From Acanthornis magna (taxonomy: Eukaryota; Chordata; Aves; Passeriformes; Acanthizidae): a stretch of DNA of 64,000 bases. This document shows, in pieces, positions 28,001 through 40,000 of the stretch. A model generated the notes under the pieces. That model was not told where the DNA came from and made no database searches. It saw only the letters and a program-made list of their open reading frames with translations. The translations under genes and the position numbers were made by a program. Where the stretch lies: assembly GCA_036785705.1 (NCBI GenBank), contig JAWUZG010000056.1, forward strand, positions 11,766,501 through 11,830,500, written 5' to 3'. The first letter of the stretch is position 1. Each line of letters opens with the position of its first letter.

Positions 28001-31000
28001 GCTCATGGTCAATACACTTTTTTGCTACCTGGATGAGCTTCCTTCATACCCTGGCCAAGATTGCATTTAACCCTGTAGGGACATGGTAATAAAGTTTACC
28101 AATAAAAAGGGAAGTTTTACCCTAGAATATCTTCCCTGTTGCGAGTACCAGCCATACACATGTAATCAAGCCCGTTTCTAATTTATAAAGTGTACAATTA
28201 AACTTTGTGCAGTTGCTGCTTACCTCTTGCTGTCAACTGCTAAGAAACCCCAGCTGCTACATTGTCCTCTCTGTGACTTGCAAATACGCATATACCAATT
28301 TCAGAACATTTTTCAAGATTCTTCACACATGACTTGCTGAACACATGGTTTTCTTTCAAAATACTTCACAAAAATGTTGGCCAACAAATGGTCTGAGGAA
28401 TGAATCTGGCAATTGCCCCGTGGTTAATTTTTAAAAAGAAAAAGCAGTGGAATAAACCCACATTTTGGGTGCCATTTTTTTTTTGTGTGTGTGTGGGTGG
28501 GTTTTTTTTTTGTTGTTGTTTTGTTTTGGTGGGGGGTTTTTGTTTTTTTGGTTTTTTTTCTTTTTTTTTTGTGTGCCTCTGGGCTTGCCCAAAAGCAGAG
28601 CCCACTAATTGTGCAAGTTTTGGGTCTGTAACTTCTGCACCACCCTGGCAAGCCCCAGATGCTGTGCCAGGCTGGATCAGGGCTGTGGGAATGACTGTGC
28701 TGCCTTGCCCTCAGCCCCTCCTGCAGCATCCTCAGCACAGACACAGGGGACCGCAGATGCGCTGTGAGAAGGACTGAACAAAGGTTTGTGATTACCTGAG
28801 CTCTCAGAGGGACAGAAGTGACTCATCGGAAACACTTTGGGGTTGGAAATGACGTTAGAAGCCAGGCTGAGCTTCTCAAAGCCCTGCACTTACAGACCCT
28901 TACCGAGCCCAGAGCTACCTACGCTGAGCTGAACGGTGTAAATTGACCCAAAAAAAGCCGTTTAGGAGGTAAAGTGGAATTGATGACACTTTTGTTAGAA
29001 GAAACTGAACAAATCTCTCTGCACATACATTTTGTACCGTACTTGAGCAACATGTCCTACGCGAACACGTGGCTCTCTGAGAACTGAGCACATGCAGGAT
29101 ATTCATACAACAGCACAAGCACTGATGGCTTTCAAACAAGGCTTGTCCCCAGGTGCCACCTCCTAATGGCAGCAAAGGGAAACCAAGCTGTGTCCAGGGA
29201 TGCTGTGGGACATCCTGTGTTAGCAGGGCTGGGCATCTCCCTAGCCAAGAGGCAAAATGTGTTGTACCTTGTTTTTCTTCTCACTGCAGTGCACTAATAC
29301 TTTCACAGCATGTGAACTCTGCTCAGGGAATGCTCATCAGAATGCTAGGAGAGTGTTTTCACCATAAATGGTTATGCAGATTTAAATACTGTGTCTGTTT
29401 GTACTTGGCAGCCAGGAGTCCTACCAAAGGCAGAGCACTAAAACACTAAAAAGGCAGGGTGGAGGGATGGGCATTTATCAACAGAGCTGACAAAAGCTAG
29501 TGATGGTCTGAGTATCATCTCATTCTAGCATAAGACAGAGAGCAGAGGGTGGCCATGTGCTGTGCAATACTTGGGGCTGTAGGCAGCAAATCAGTGCACC
29601 ATGGAAAGAGAAACAGAACAGGACTTGTAGCCCATCTTCTCCAACTTCTCACCTGCATCCAGGGTGGAAATCTCTGGCAGGTGGAGCCATACTATGGAAC
29701 ATTGGAACAGGCTGCCCAGGGAAAAAGTTGAGTCACCATCCCTGGAGGGATTTAAAAGACGTATAGAGGTGGCACTGAGGGATATGGGTTAGTGGCAGAC
29801 TTGGCAGTATTGGCTTAATGGTTGGACTCTATGATCGTAAAGGCCTTTTTCAACTTAAACAATTTTATGAGTCTATGATCATGACCTGTGGAAAACCCCA
29901 CGTTTATGGCTTTCCACCAGAACAATGTTCTGCTCAAGTCTGCTTCCGTGTTAATGTTCTCTGCTTTATTAAAAAAAGAAGAAAGAAAAGTGACAGCTGT
30001 GCCCCCTCCTTCCTTTCCACAAAGCTTTCCCTTCCATATGAGACACGTTACCTTCTGTAGTGGGTCCTAATGCGTCAATTGCTTCTTGTGAGACTTGGGG
30101 CAGGGCAGCAGTGGTGGTGGCCAGCAGATGGGGATTGTCTGGAGCAACAGCTGTCTCCGTCTCTTGTCCTGACACTGTAGGAGGGGAAGGCTCTATTTCA
30201 AGCTGAGCCTCTTCAGGGTTCCTGAGTCCCTGCATTGGTTCAACATCTGGAGTCCTGGTACTAATTACAATGTCTGGGACAGAGGTTTCCCCTGAAATGC
30301 CTGCGATCGAGTGTGTCACAGCTCCAGATGTTGTGTCAGGAATCTCCCTCTCCTCAGGAGTACCAAAGGGCTCCCCACTGGCCAAAGACGTGGCAGCTGT
30401 TTTGATGTTAGCAGCAGGCAATGCAGATGCTTCCCCACTGGTTTCGTGGACTGTGGATGCTTCTATGGTGATCTCAGGAGATGTTTCACCTCGGGCTTCT
30501 TGACTTGTGGGTGTTCCTAGTCTAATCTCAGGAAACGCAGAAGTCTCCCCACTGACTTCTTGAACTGTGGATGTTTCTATGAAAATTTCAGGATAGGCAG
30601 ATGTTTCACCCCTGGCTTCTTGAATTGTTGGTGTTTCTATGCTAAACTCAGAGAATGCAGATGTCTCCCCACTGATGTCATGGACTGTAGAAGTTTCTAT
30701 GCTAATCTCAGGAAATGCAGATGTTTCACCTCGAGCTTCTTCACCCGTGGAAGTTTCTATTCTAATTTCAGGAAATGCAGATATTTCACCACTGGTTTCA
30801 TGGATTGTCGAAGTTTCTATGCTAATTTCAGGAAAGGAGGACATTTCCCCACTGATTTCATGGACCGTTGAAGTTTCTATGCTGATTTCAGGAAACGCAG
30901 AAGTTTCCCCGCTGGTTTCATGGACTGTTGAAGTTTCTATGCTAATTTCTGGGTAGGCAGATGTTTCACCCCTGGCCTCTTGATTTGTGTATGTTTCTAT

Positions 31001-34000
31001 TCTGATTTCAGGAAATGCAGAACTTTCTCCACTAATTTCATGCACTGTGGAAGTTTCTATGCTGATTTCAGGAAAGGCGGATGTTTCTCCACTGGTTTCA
31101 TGGACCGTCGAAGTTTCTATGCTAATTTCAGGATAGCCAGATATTTCACCCCTGGCCTCTTGACTTGTGAATGTTTCTATTCTAATTTCAGGAAATGCAG
31201 ACGTTTCCCCACTGATGTCTTGACTTGTGGACGTTTCTATTCTAATTTCAGGAAATGCAGATGTTTCCCCACTGATTTCTTGTATTGGGGAAGTTTCTGT
31301 GCTACGTTCAGGAAACGCAGAGGTTTCCCCACTTACTTCTTGATCTGTGGATGCTTCTATGATAATTTCAGGATAGCCAGATGTTTCACCCCTGGCTTCC
31401 TGACTTGTGGATGTTTCTGTGAAAATTTCAGGAAATGCAGAGGTTTCCCCACTGATTTCTTGAATTGTTGATGTTTCTGTGTTAAATTCAGGAAACGCAG
31501 ATGTCTCCCCACTGATTTCATGAATCGTGGATGTTTCTATACCAGTTTCAGGAAATGCAGATGTTTCACCACTGATTTCATAAGCTGTTGATGTTTCTAG
31601 AGTACTTTCTGGCAGTGCAGATGTTTCCCCACTAAGGTCGCCAGATGCAGAGGCTTCACCACTTGGCCCCAAACTGTAAGGAAATGTGACAGTTTGCCCA
31701 CCCAATTCCTGTGATACCGTCGGTCTTGTCACCACTTCTACTAAATCAGAAGTGACTAAAGTGACTTCCGGAAGCCCCGAGACCTCCCCACTAATATCAG
31801 TCACTGCTGAAGACTGTCCACTTAGATCTGTGGCTCCAGAAAAGTCTCCACTGATGTATGGGATTCCAGAGGGCTCTCCACTCAAGTCTCCTGTCCCTGA
31901 AGGAAACCCACTAGTCTCCACAGCTCCAGACCCTTCACCAGATAGTCCTCTGTCTCCAGAAGTAAATCCACCGATTTCTATCATCCCAGATGGTCCTTCT
32001 CCCACTTCTTGTGCCACTGATGTCTGTGTTACAACTTCCACCAAAGTGGTATCCACAAGAGAGACCGTGGGAAAGCCAGAGGTGAGTCCACTTTCCTCTC
32101 CAGACAGCAGACCACTGGTGGCATCAACTCCAGATACATCTCCACTGCTGTCTGTCACTCCACTCGGATATCCGCTCATCTCCAGCACTCCAGAAACACT
32201 CCCACCAAAGTCTACGTGCCCAGAAGGCTCACCACTGATGTCTAAACTCCCAGATACCATGCCTGATGCATCTTCGCCTCCTGAAGGCAATCCACTGATT
32301 TCCAAAGTCTCTTTTGCTTCTGCTTCTGTGATTGGGGGGGTTGTTGTCACTTCCTCCAAAGTGGCATCTACAAAGGTGATGCCGGAGGCCTCGCTGCTTC
32401 CATCAATACCAGAGGTAAGGCCACTTAGGTCCTCCAGGCCACTGATCTCATGTGCTCCAGATGTTTCTCCACTGGCATCCAGTCCTGAGGGCAACCCACT
32501 GAGCTCAGACCCTCCCGAGGGCAGCCCGCTGAGCTCGGGTACCCCAGAGCCTTCCCCGCTGGGCTCAGCTCCTGAGGGTAAGCCTTGGATTCCTCCACTG
32601 CTGTCCCACTCAGAGGATGGGAACCCTGACAGATCTCCTTCACCGCTGACTCCGATGGACCCTTTTCCCTCCTCTCGCTGTTGTGGCGCCGTTGTTACAA
32701 CTTCCACTAACGTGGTATCCACAAGAGAGACGGTCGGAAAACCAGAGGTGAGTCCACTTTCCTCTCCAGATGACGTGCCACTGACTAGCTCAGCGCCAGA
32801 GATTTCTCCGCTCGCTCCGAAAGGCAGCCCGCTGCTTTCCACTTCAGATGGCATCCCACTGATTTCTGGTATCTTTGAAGTAGACATCAATGTCTCCTCC
32901 TCTGCAGAAGGCAGGCCACTGATATCAACAACGCCAGAAGGCACACCACTCAGGTCTCCTGAGGGCAGCCCACTTTCTCCAGGTGGGAAGCCACTGGCGT
33001 GCAGGTCTACCGAAGGTGATCCGCTCTCTCCAATCCCTGAGTGTTCTCCACTGAGTTCAAAAACTCCAGAAGTTGGTTCTCCACTTGTATCTGGGACTCC
33101 AGGTACCCACCCGGATGCCGAAGATTCACCACTGACTTGATGCTCTCCAGATTCAGTCACCTCCCCTGGCACTTTGCTGATGGAAGCATTGGTACTTGTT
33201 TCCTCTGGTATTATGGTAGCTGGAGGAAAAGCAGATGGACTCACTGGAAAAGAAAGATCAAACAAAGAGAAGGAGTTGGAAACATTATTTATATTTTGGG
33301 AGTGTCCCAACCGGACACCACCAGCCCAGCATGACACAGGTTACAGGGAAGCTTTGAACCCACCTGATAGCAGCGACACATCGGTTGGAAAGACCTCTGT
33401 CCCCCAGGCTGTCTGATTCTCAGGCTGAGTGGCAGACTCTGTCTCCACGGTCACCTCCTCCCCCGAGGGCACCCCCTCCACTCCAGGGATCACTTGTGTT
33501 GCCAGCACATCTTCAAAGAACGGGGTGACCCCCTCCTCCTCCACAGGAGGCAGAGCTGGAACGAAAAGGCATTGAAGGGAGTTTCCAAATCACCCAAACC
33601 AGCACCCCAACAAGTTCAGCCTCCCTCTCGAAACCCCTCTCCCTGAGCAGGCAGGTTTCTGCGCCCTGCAGGGGCTGGGAGGGTACCTCTGAAGCAGAAG
33701 GCGTGGTGCCGGGACAGAGGGTCGGGGAAGCCCGTCTGGTTGTAGTGCTGGTACACGGTCCTGACACCCGGCGCGTCCCCTCCGCAGGCAGGCCGGGGGC
33801 TCACGATGGGATAGCGCAGGCTGCCATCAGCCAACCAGCCTGCGTAGCATCTGTCCAGGCCCTGCTTCCAGGCAGCGTGCAGCTGGCCAACAGAGGCCAG
33901 CGTGGCGTTCTGGCTCTCGCAGTACTGCTGCGCTTCTGGGAACGTGAACTGCTCTGGCTGGGTTGCGAAGAACACATCGCCTGAGGGATGGGAGGGGAAA

Positions 34001-37000
34001 CACGGGTGAATCCCTGCGTGCTGTGCACACACAGAGGTGGAGGTGTGGAGCACATTTTTACTCCAAGGGCGAGGGGGAGGATGTACCCTTGAGCCTGTCG
34101 ATGTAGCAGTACACGTCGTAGGTCTCTGAGGCTGGGCGCATGCCGTATGACCGCACACCTGGAGTGTTCTCTTTGTCTCCCACGCAGTTATTTCGGGGAT
34201 TCACAATGGGATACCTACGGAAAAAAGAAGAGAGGAGGTAACCCAAGGTCAGCCTTATGTACCCAGGACTGAAGAACCTCAGTGTGCTTGGAAGCAGGGC
34301 ATGAACTCTTCACTGTTAGAGGTGCTCAGAGTGCCCAGGGTGACCTGGAGACAATTCCACTTGCAGCTTGAGGCAATGAATACAAATTTCCTGCTACTCT
34401 TCCCACATACCAGGAGGGCTCACTGGTGCAAGAGGTATACACAGGCTAGGAAATGAAGGAAAAGAAGTGGACGAGAACACATCTATTGGCCACTGAATAT
34501 CACAGCCTGGAGACAATCTTGGGTCAGCAAAGCTTTAGATGCTGATGAGGAGACCAGAGTAAAGCCTCAATTTCATGGCTGAATAGTCATTTTGAGTGGT
34601 GTTTTCCCCAAGTCAGTGTAACTTTACCTGACTGTCTGGTCCCGCAGCCAGCCAGCATCACACTGGTCGAAGCCAGCCTCATAGGCAGCCTGGAGCTGCT
34701 GGGGGGTGGCAATCACGGCACTGTTCTCCAGGCAGGCCTGCTGGGCTTGGACGAAGGAGAAGGCGTATCTGCTGGTGGCTGCACGGTAGTGAAACACCAC
34801 TCCTGGGGGAAGAGAAGCTGTGGTGAGACAGCAGGCACAGGACCCCCTTGCACTGAGATGTGTGACAAGAAAGGGTCTTCCCAAAAACAGTGCAAGGACC
34901 AGGCCCTCTCAAACCCCCTTTGATGGAAATGCCTCATTCATGGAGCTCTGCTGCCATTGAGGGTGATGTTCTGGGGATCTCTTTAGCCCTCCTCTGAGGC
35001 CTTCTCGCCCTGACTTTCCTCTTTCCTGGAGTCAGGTGCATATTGGAGGGCAGAGTGTGACCACTGCAGCCAAGCATCCGTCAGCTGAGCCCTGGTCAGT
35101 GCACGATGGGATGGCCCACAGCCTCCTCCTCTCCCCTCCTGCCCTACTGTGGTGGGGGCGCTCAGCCTGTCCCTGACCCCAAACAGGCCTGCGCACCTCC
35201 AGGGACTTGGATGCCCTCTGTGGTGGCAGAAGCTTGGGCTGTTTTCAGCTGAATGGTTACCTCTAGATTGAACTGACCTTCAGGCTTCTCGGAGTCCTGG
35301 TGACTTACCTGTGGGGGAGATGGGCTGCTGGGGGAGGTGACCGGCACCGGGGGCGGCTGTCACTTGCACAAGCTGATCTTCCACTGTGAATGCCGGGGCA
35401 GACTCTAGTCCTGGTGTGGCAGTCACCCCCGTGACCTCTTCCACCGAGCTCACCTCTGCTGTTTCAGTGGTGACAGCAGTGCCTGTGGCTATGGCGGTGA
35501 TGGCAGTGCCAAAGTCTATGGTGGTGGCCTCTTCAGGTACAGTCCACACCGCTGTGACATCCTCCCTGGTCACATTTTCCTCCTCTGTGGCGGCTGTCTC
35601 CACTGTGGCAGCGGTGGTGAAGAGATCGGGCAGGGCAGTGAAGCCCTCGTACAGCCTGGTGGCAGTGGGGGTGATTTCGATGGGCTCCAGGGTGGCGATG
35701 CTGCCGCGGGCCTCCTCCTCCGTGGCATTGCGGGACAGGGGCAGCTCCACCTCGGTCTGGGTGACCGTCTGGACAGTGAAAGCGCTGCCCAGCTCACTCC
35801 CTAGCTCGTCGATGTACTGCCCTGGGACCAGGCTCTCAATGTCATCCCCTGCATCAGGACACAAAGCAGCAATCAGACAGGGCAATGTCAGTCTGACGAG
35901 GTGAACCGCACTGGTGCTGCCTCCAAGAAGCAGCTGGGTGTCTGCTGGCTCTGAGGGGATTAGGGAAATCATGACAGTTTGGCAAAAGAACTGGTTTTCC
36001 TTCCTGCATTGTGGGTGTCTACAATGTCTCAGCAAGGAGGGCATGGTCAGGAGGCACCGAGCCACCTCATGCCTCAAAGCTGCTCAATCAGCGGGGACAT
36101 TCCCCCTCCCCTGCCCGTTCTCCTTGCCGGGAGCACCTTGCCCATACCCAAGTCTGCACTGACCTCTAGTGCCTGCTGCAAGGAAGTTAAGGTGGGCGGA
36201 GCGGAGTCGGGGAGCTTGGGTAACCTGCACGGCTCATCTGCCTGAGCCGGGGGACAGAGACACCTGGGTCCTCACCCTCAGTGCATCAAGCCTCACCAGG
36301 ATCACCATCTCCTTCTGCTCTGACATAAGAGCTCATCCCATATAAGCATCCTAATCCCATTGCCGGGACAGCCAAGGCCACTTGCTAGACCAAATGCATT
36401 CAAACAGCTCCCACCTTTCCCCTCCCAAATAATTTTCCTGTTCAAGTCACATCCCTTGGGTCTAGGAGAATGTGCTTAACATGCCACTGAGCGGCTCAGC
36501 TGACAAGGACAGTGGTTTACAGAGCAGCATGAGGGCTGGTAAGGGAAGGATGGATCCCCTCCTGGATATGCAGCAAGGCAGGTCTTGGCTGGGGAGGGAA
36601 AACTATGAGACAATGCCTGGGTTTTCCTCTAATACTTCTTTCCCTGCTCTATTTCCAGTTCCATTTTACTGCTAGTTCATTTTAGCCAGTACCTCTCTGA
36701 TCTCAAGGGATCCAGAGGTTTCTATAGAGGTGCTCCACCAAGGACTGACCATATGCAGCAGTTTCAGATGCAAACCCTGATAAAACCAGAAGGCTGTGGC
36801 TTGGTGGACCAATCTTTAGCTTGGCCACATAACTGGGTACCTCCAAGGGTCTGGGAGATGTATCTGGGCACAACAGTTCTGATCAGAAGGGTTTCAACAC
36901 ATATTTTAAAATGTTGTTATTTTTTTAACCATGGCAATCCTATTTGAATGTTGGCCTCTGGTTGTCCTGAATAGACCTTATATCACTGTGTTTTCTCCTC

Positions 37001-40000
37001 TTCTTGCTGCAGGGAGAAGTGTGCAGTTAGAAGAAAGGGGGAGTAGCTGGGATGCTCTTCACTTCCTAGGTGCAATTTTGATCCACGATTCCCAGAGACT
37101 GCGTCAGTCTCAGATTTATCCCATCATGGAAACTCAGTCACGCATCTGCACCACATCACATCACTACACACATCTTCAGGGTCAGACCTGTTCTGTTTCT
37201 CCTTCACTTCCTTCTCCAGCATTCAAAGACTTGCACATGAAGCACCTGAGCTCAGCTTTGTGTCTCCAGGAGCGCTATGAAAGCAGGAAGGTGTGGGAGG
37301 ACTGGAGAGAAGTGGACTGTGTTACGCCCACCTCCGCAGCGCTCCCCATGTGGAGGTCAAGCAGCCTGTCTGGATCTGCTTTCTACCTGAACACGAACGG
37401 AAGACTTAGTCCTTTGCCAAACCTGCCTTCTCCCCTTCTTTTTTAAAAAAAACCCAACAATGAACGAGCAAGAATTTGTCTGTGGCCATGGAGCTCCTTC
37501 TTGCTGGTGTGCAGAGGCATTGCTTAGTCCCCCAGCCCCGAGGCACTCACCACTGTAGCAGATGGCGTCGTAGCGCGAGTCGGGGTGCGGGTACCCCGTC
37601 TGGTTGACATACAGGTACACCGTCCTCACGCCCACCAGGTTGCCCCCGCAGTTGGGCCGTGCTCTGGAGATGGGGTAGCGGACGCTGCGGTCGGCCAGCC
37701 AGCCCGCGCTGCACATGTCCATGCCGTCCTTCCAGGCCAGGTACAGCTCTCCCGTGGTGGCCAAGCGCGCTCCCAAACTGCGGCATTTGTCGAAAGCTTC
37801 TTGGAAGGTGAACTTCTCCGGGTCAGTGGCATAGAAGACTTTGCCTGCAATCACACTGTCCATTAGCATGGGAATTACCTGTAGAATTTGATCCCAATTC
37901 TCTTTCTATCCCCTTCCCACTCCTGAGAGTTTGCATAAGGTGAAGAATCCTGTGTGTTAGAGCTGAAATGCAACTCCATGCTGGTGACTTTATAAAGACC
38001 AGAAGACAGTGACCCTTACAGACCAAATACAGATGGAGCGAAACACACCAAATCAGGTGGAGCCACAGGGCAAGAGGGAGATAAAGGACAATTGCTGTTC
38101 AGTTGTGCTGAATATTTCAATGGATCCCTGTCATGAGCATGAGTGGATGACACCTCTGAATGTCACAGACTCAAATGGTTGACCAGGCAGGATGGTGTGG
38201 ACTCTAGTGGAGGTTAGATGGACTCCACCCTCGGTACTGCATTAGTCATTTGACATTAAAATTGTCCAAGGTCTAATAAAGAGACTGTAGAGAACATCTG
38301 GCCTGGCTGGGGTATGTGCTTTTCCAGCTTTAGCCTGTCTTTTCTCTAGGCCCTTTGCCTCTGTATTTGCTGTTGTCCAGTCTAGGCATGGTCAAGGCTT
38401 TGGCTGCTTCTACGTCTAGTAACAATAAAACCCCAAATCACCTTGCATTTGCTCTGCATAGCAGTAAACATCATAGGTTTCATCTGGCTCACGGACACCG
38501 TAGGTCCTCACTCCTGGAAATTCATCCTTGTCGCCATAGCAGCGCTCCCGGGGCCAGTGGATGGGGTACCTGAGGGAGAGATTGTGGATAAGGAGTGGGG
38601 GGCAGCACCCTGGCAGCCACAGGAGGCTGGGAGGGAGCTGTGGAGCACTGCCCAGTGTGGTGATTTATGGCTTTTCCCAGGATATGGGGAATGGGAAGGA
38701 TGATCTGCTGTCCTGCCCTCACTCTGATGGTCTTTGGACCAAAGACATCAGGACCAGGACAAGCCACCACAGTGGGGATGCACAGCTTGGTGTGGTTGAG
38801 CACATTTGTGCATCTTGGCACAGCATTGCTTTTGTTCAGGGAAGATGAAGGATCAGGATAAATCCATTGTCCACTCAGTTGTCACCACCAGCTGAGGGGG
38901 ACAGTGACCACTCTGCTTTCCTACCACAGATTCCCCTCTGGCAGAGAACGGCTTGCAATCCACCACCTCCCTCTGCACACCAGCAGTTACAGCAGCTGCT
39001 GTTTAGCAACAATTTTCACTTGGTGGCTTCATTACACCTTCCCTAACGACCCTGCTGTGGCTTTCCTTTGCCCTGTACAGCTTCTCACCTGACAGTCTGA
39101 TCAGCCAGCCAGCCAGCATCACACTGCTCGTACCCATCCTCGTAGGCAGCCTGCAGCTGCTCGGGAGTAGCAATGACAGCACTGTTCTGGATACAGGCCT
39201 GCTTTGCCTTCTCGAAGTTCAGGGTGTACCTCGTGGAGATTGCTCTGTAGTGGAATACGATGCCTGGAAAAGACAGTGACCATCACTCACAATCACCAGC
39301 CCCCTTACCTTACAGAGAAGGCACAAGAAAAAGCCAGAAATAAACCTTGTCCTGTACAGTCCTGCAATGGAAGCTGTCTCCCTCTCTTACATAGAAAACA
39401 AAGACCACAAAAAAGAGAAGGATTGTACAAAATTTTCATTATTTTATCCACCTATTACTAGGACAGGCTTTGCAATACAGCAATGGCAGTTTTTCCAGAA
39501 CAGCCCAATTCTCCAGATGAGGGCATCCCATCTCCTAAAATGTTTGGAAAAATTTAAAGGTCTGATAAGGGCCCTGTTCCAGCTTCACTCACTTAAGTAA
39601 TAGCCCAGTGTATCCAGTGCCACCTCCTGCCAAGGATGTCATCTTGCTGTCTCTGTAACTCACCTTCTGCCAGAGGAGTCATTTTCTTGCCATATTCTGC
39701 CATGAGTAATTTTACTGGTTTGTTTAGTCTGGTCCTAGCCTGCTAAAATTAATGCTTGGCCCGTGGCTTCTACTCACCCACCCATCACCTTTTCTGTGAC
39801 CAGAGAGAAAGGGCTGATTCCTACAGGGACAGCAGTGCCTCCTCTGCCTGTGTACCTCTTCCTCCCTTCCACCCAGGCCAAGCAGCAAGACAGAGAGAAA
39901 AGAGCAAGGGCTGGGTCCCACCTTTCACCAGGACCTCTATTGTGTCTTGTCTGTCCTCAATCCCGTACATCACTTCACAGCGATAAATCCCAGTGTGGTT

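Larger units (their letters stand above)
22051..30051 (-). other. ACAN: ACAN large intron between CS-domain exon and EGF exon
   Basis: An 8.0-kb intron with AT-rich DNA, CR1 tails, A/T simple repeats and a T/G-only tract. It also holds a balanced-composition non-repetitive block at about 24.75-25.22 kb (listed). No second EGF exon was recognised in any frame on the minus strand. Confidence 0.8.

Noticed and set aside
22051..30051. A second EGF exon in ACAN
   Set aside because: No frame on the minus strand shows six EGF-spaced cysteines flanked by phase-1 splice sites.
31686..33140. Long plus-strand open frame of 484 codons opposite the ACAN CS exon
   Set aside because: It mirrors the Ser/Gly/Pro-rich repeats of the sense exon. 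Absence of stops follows from codon composition, and the protein has no independent domain.
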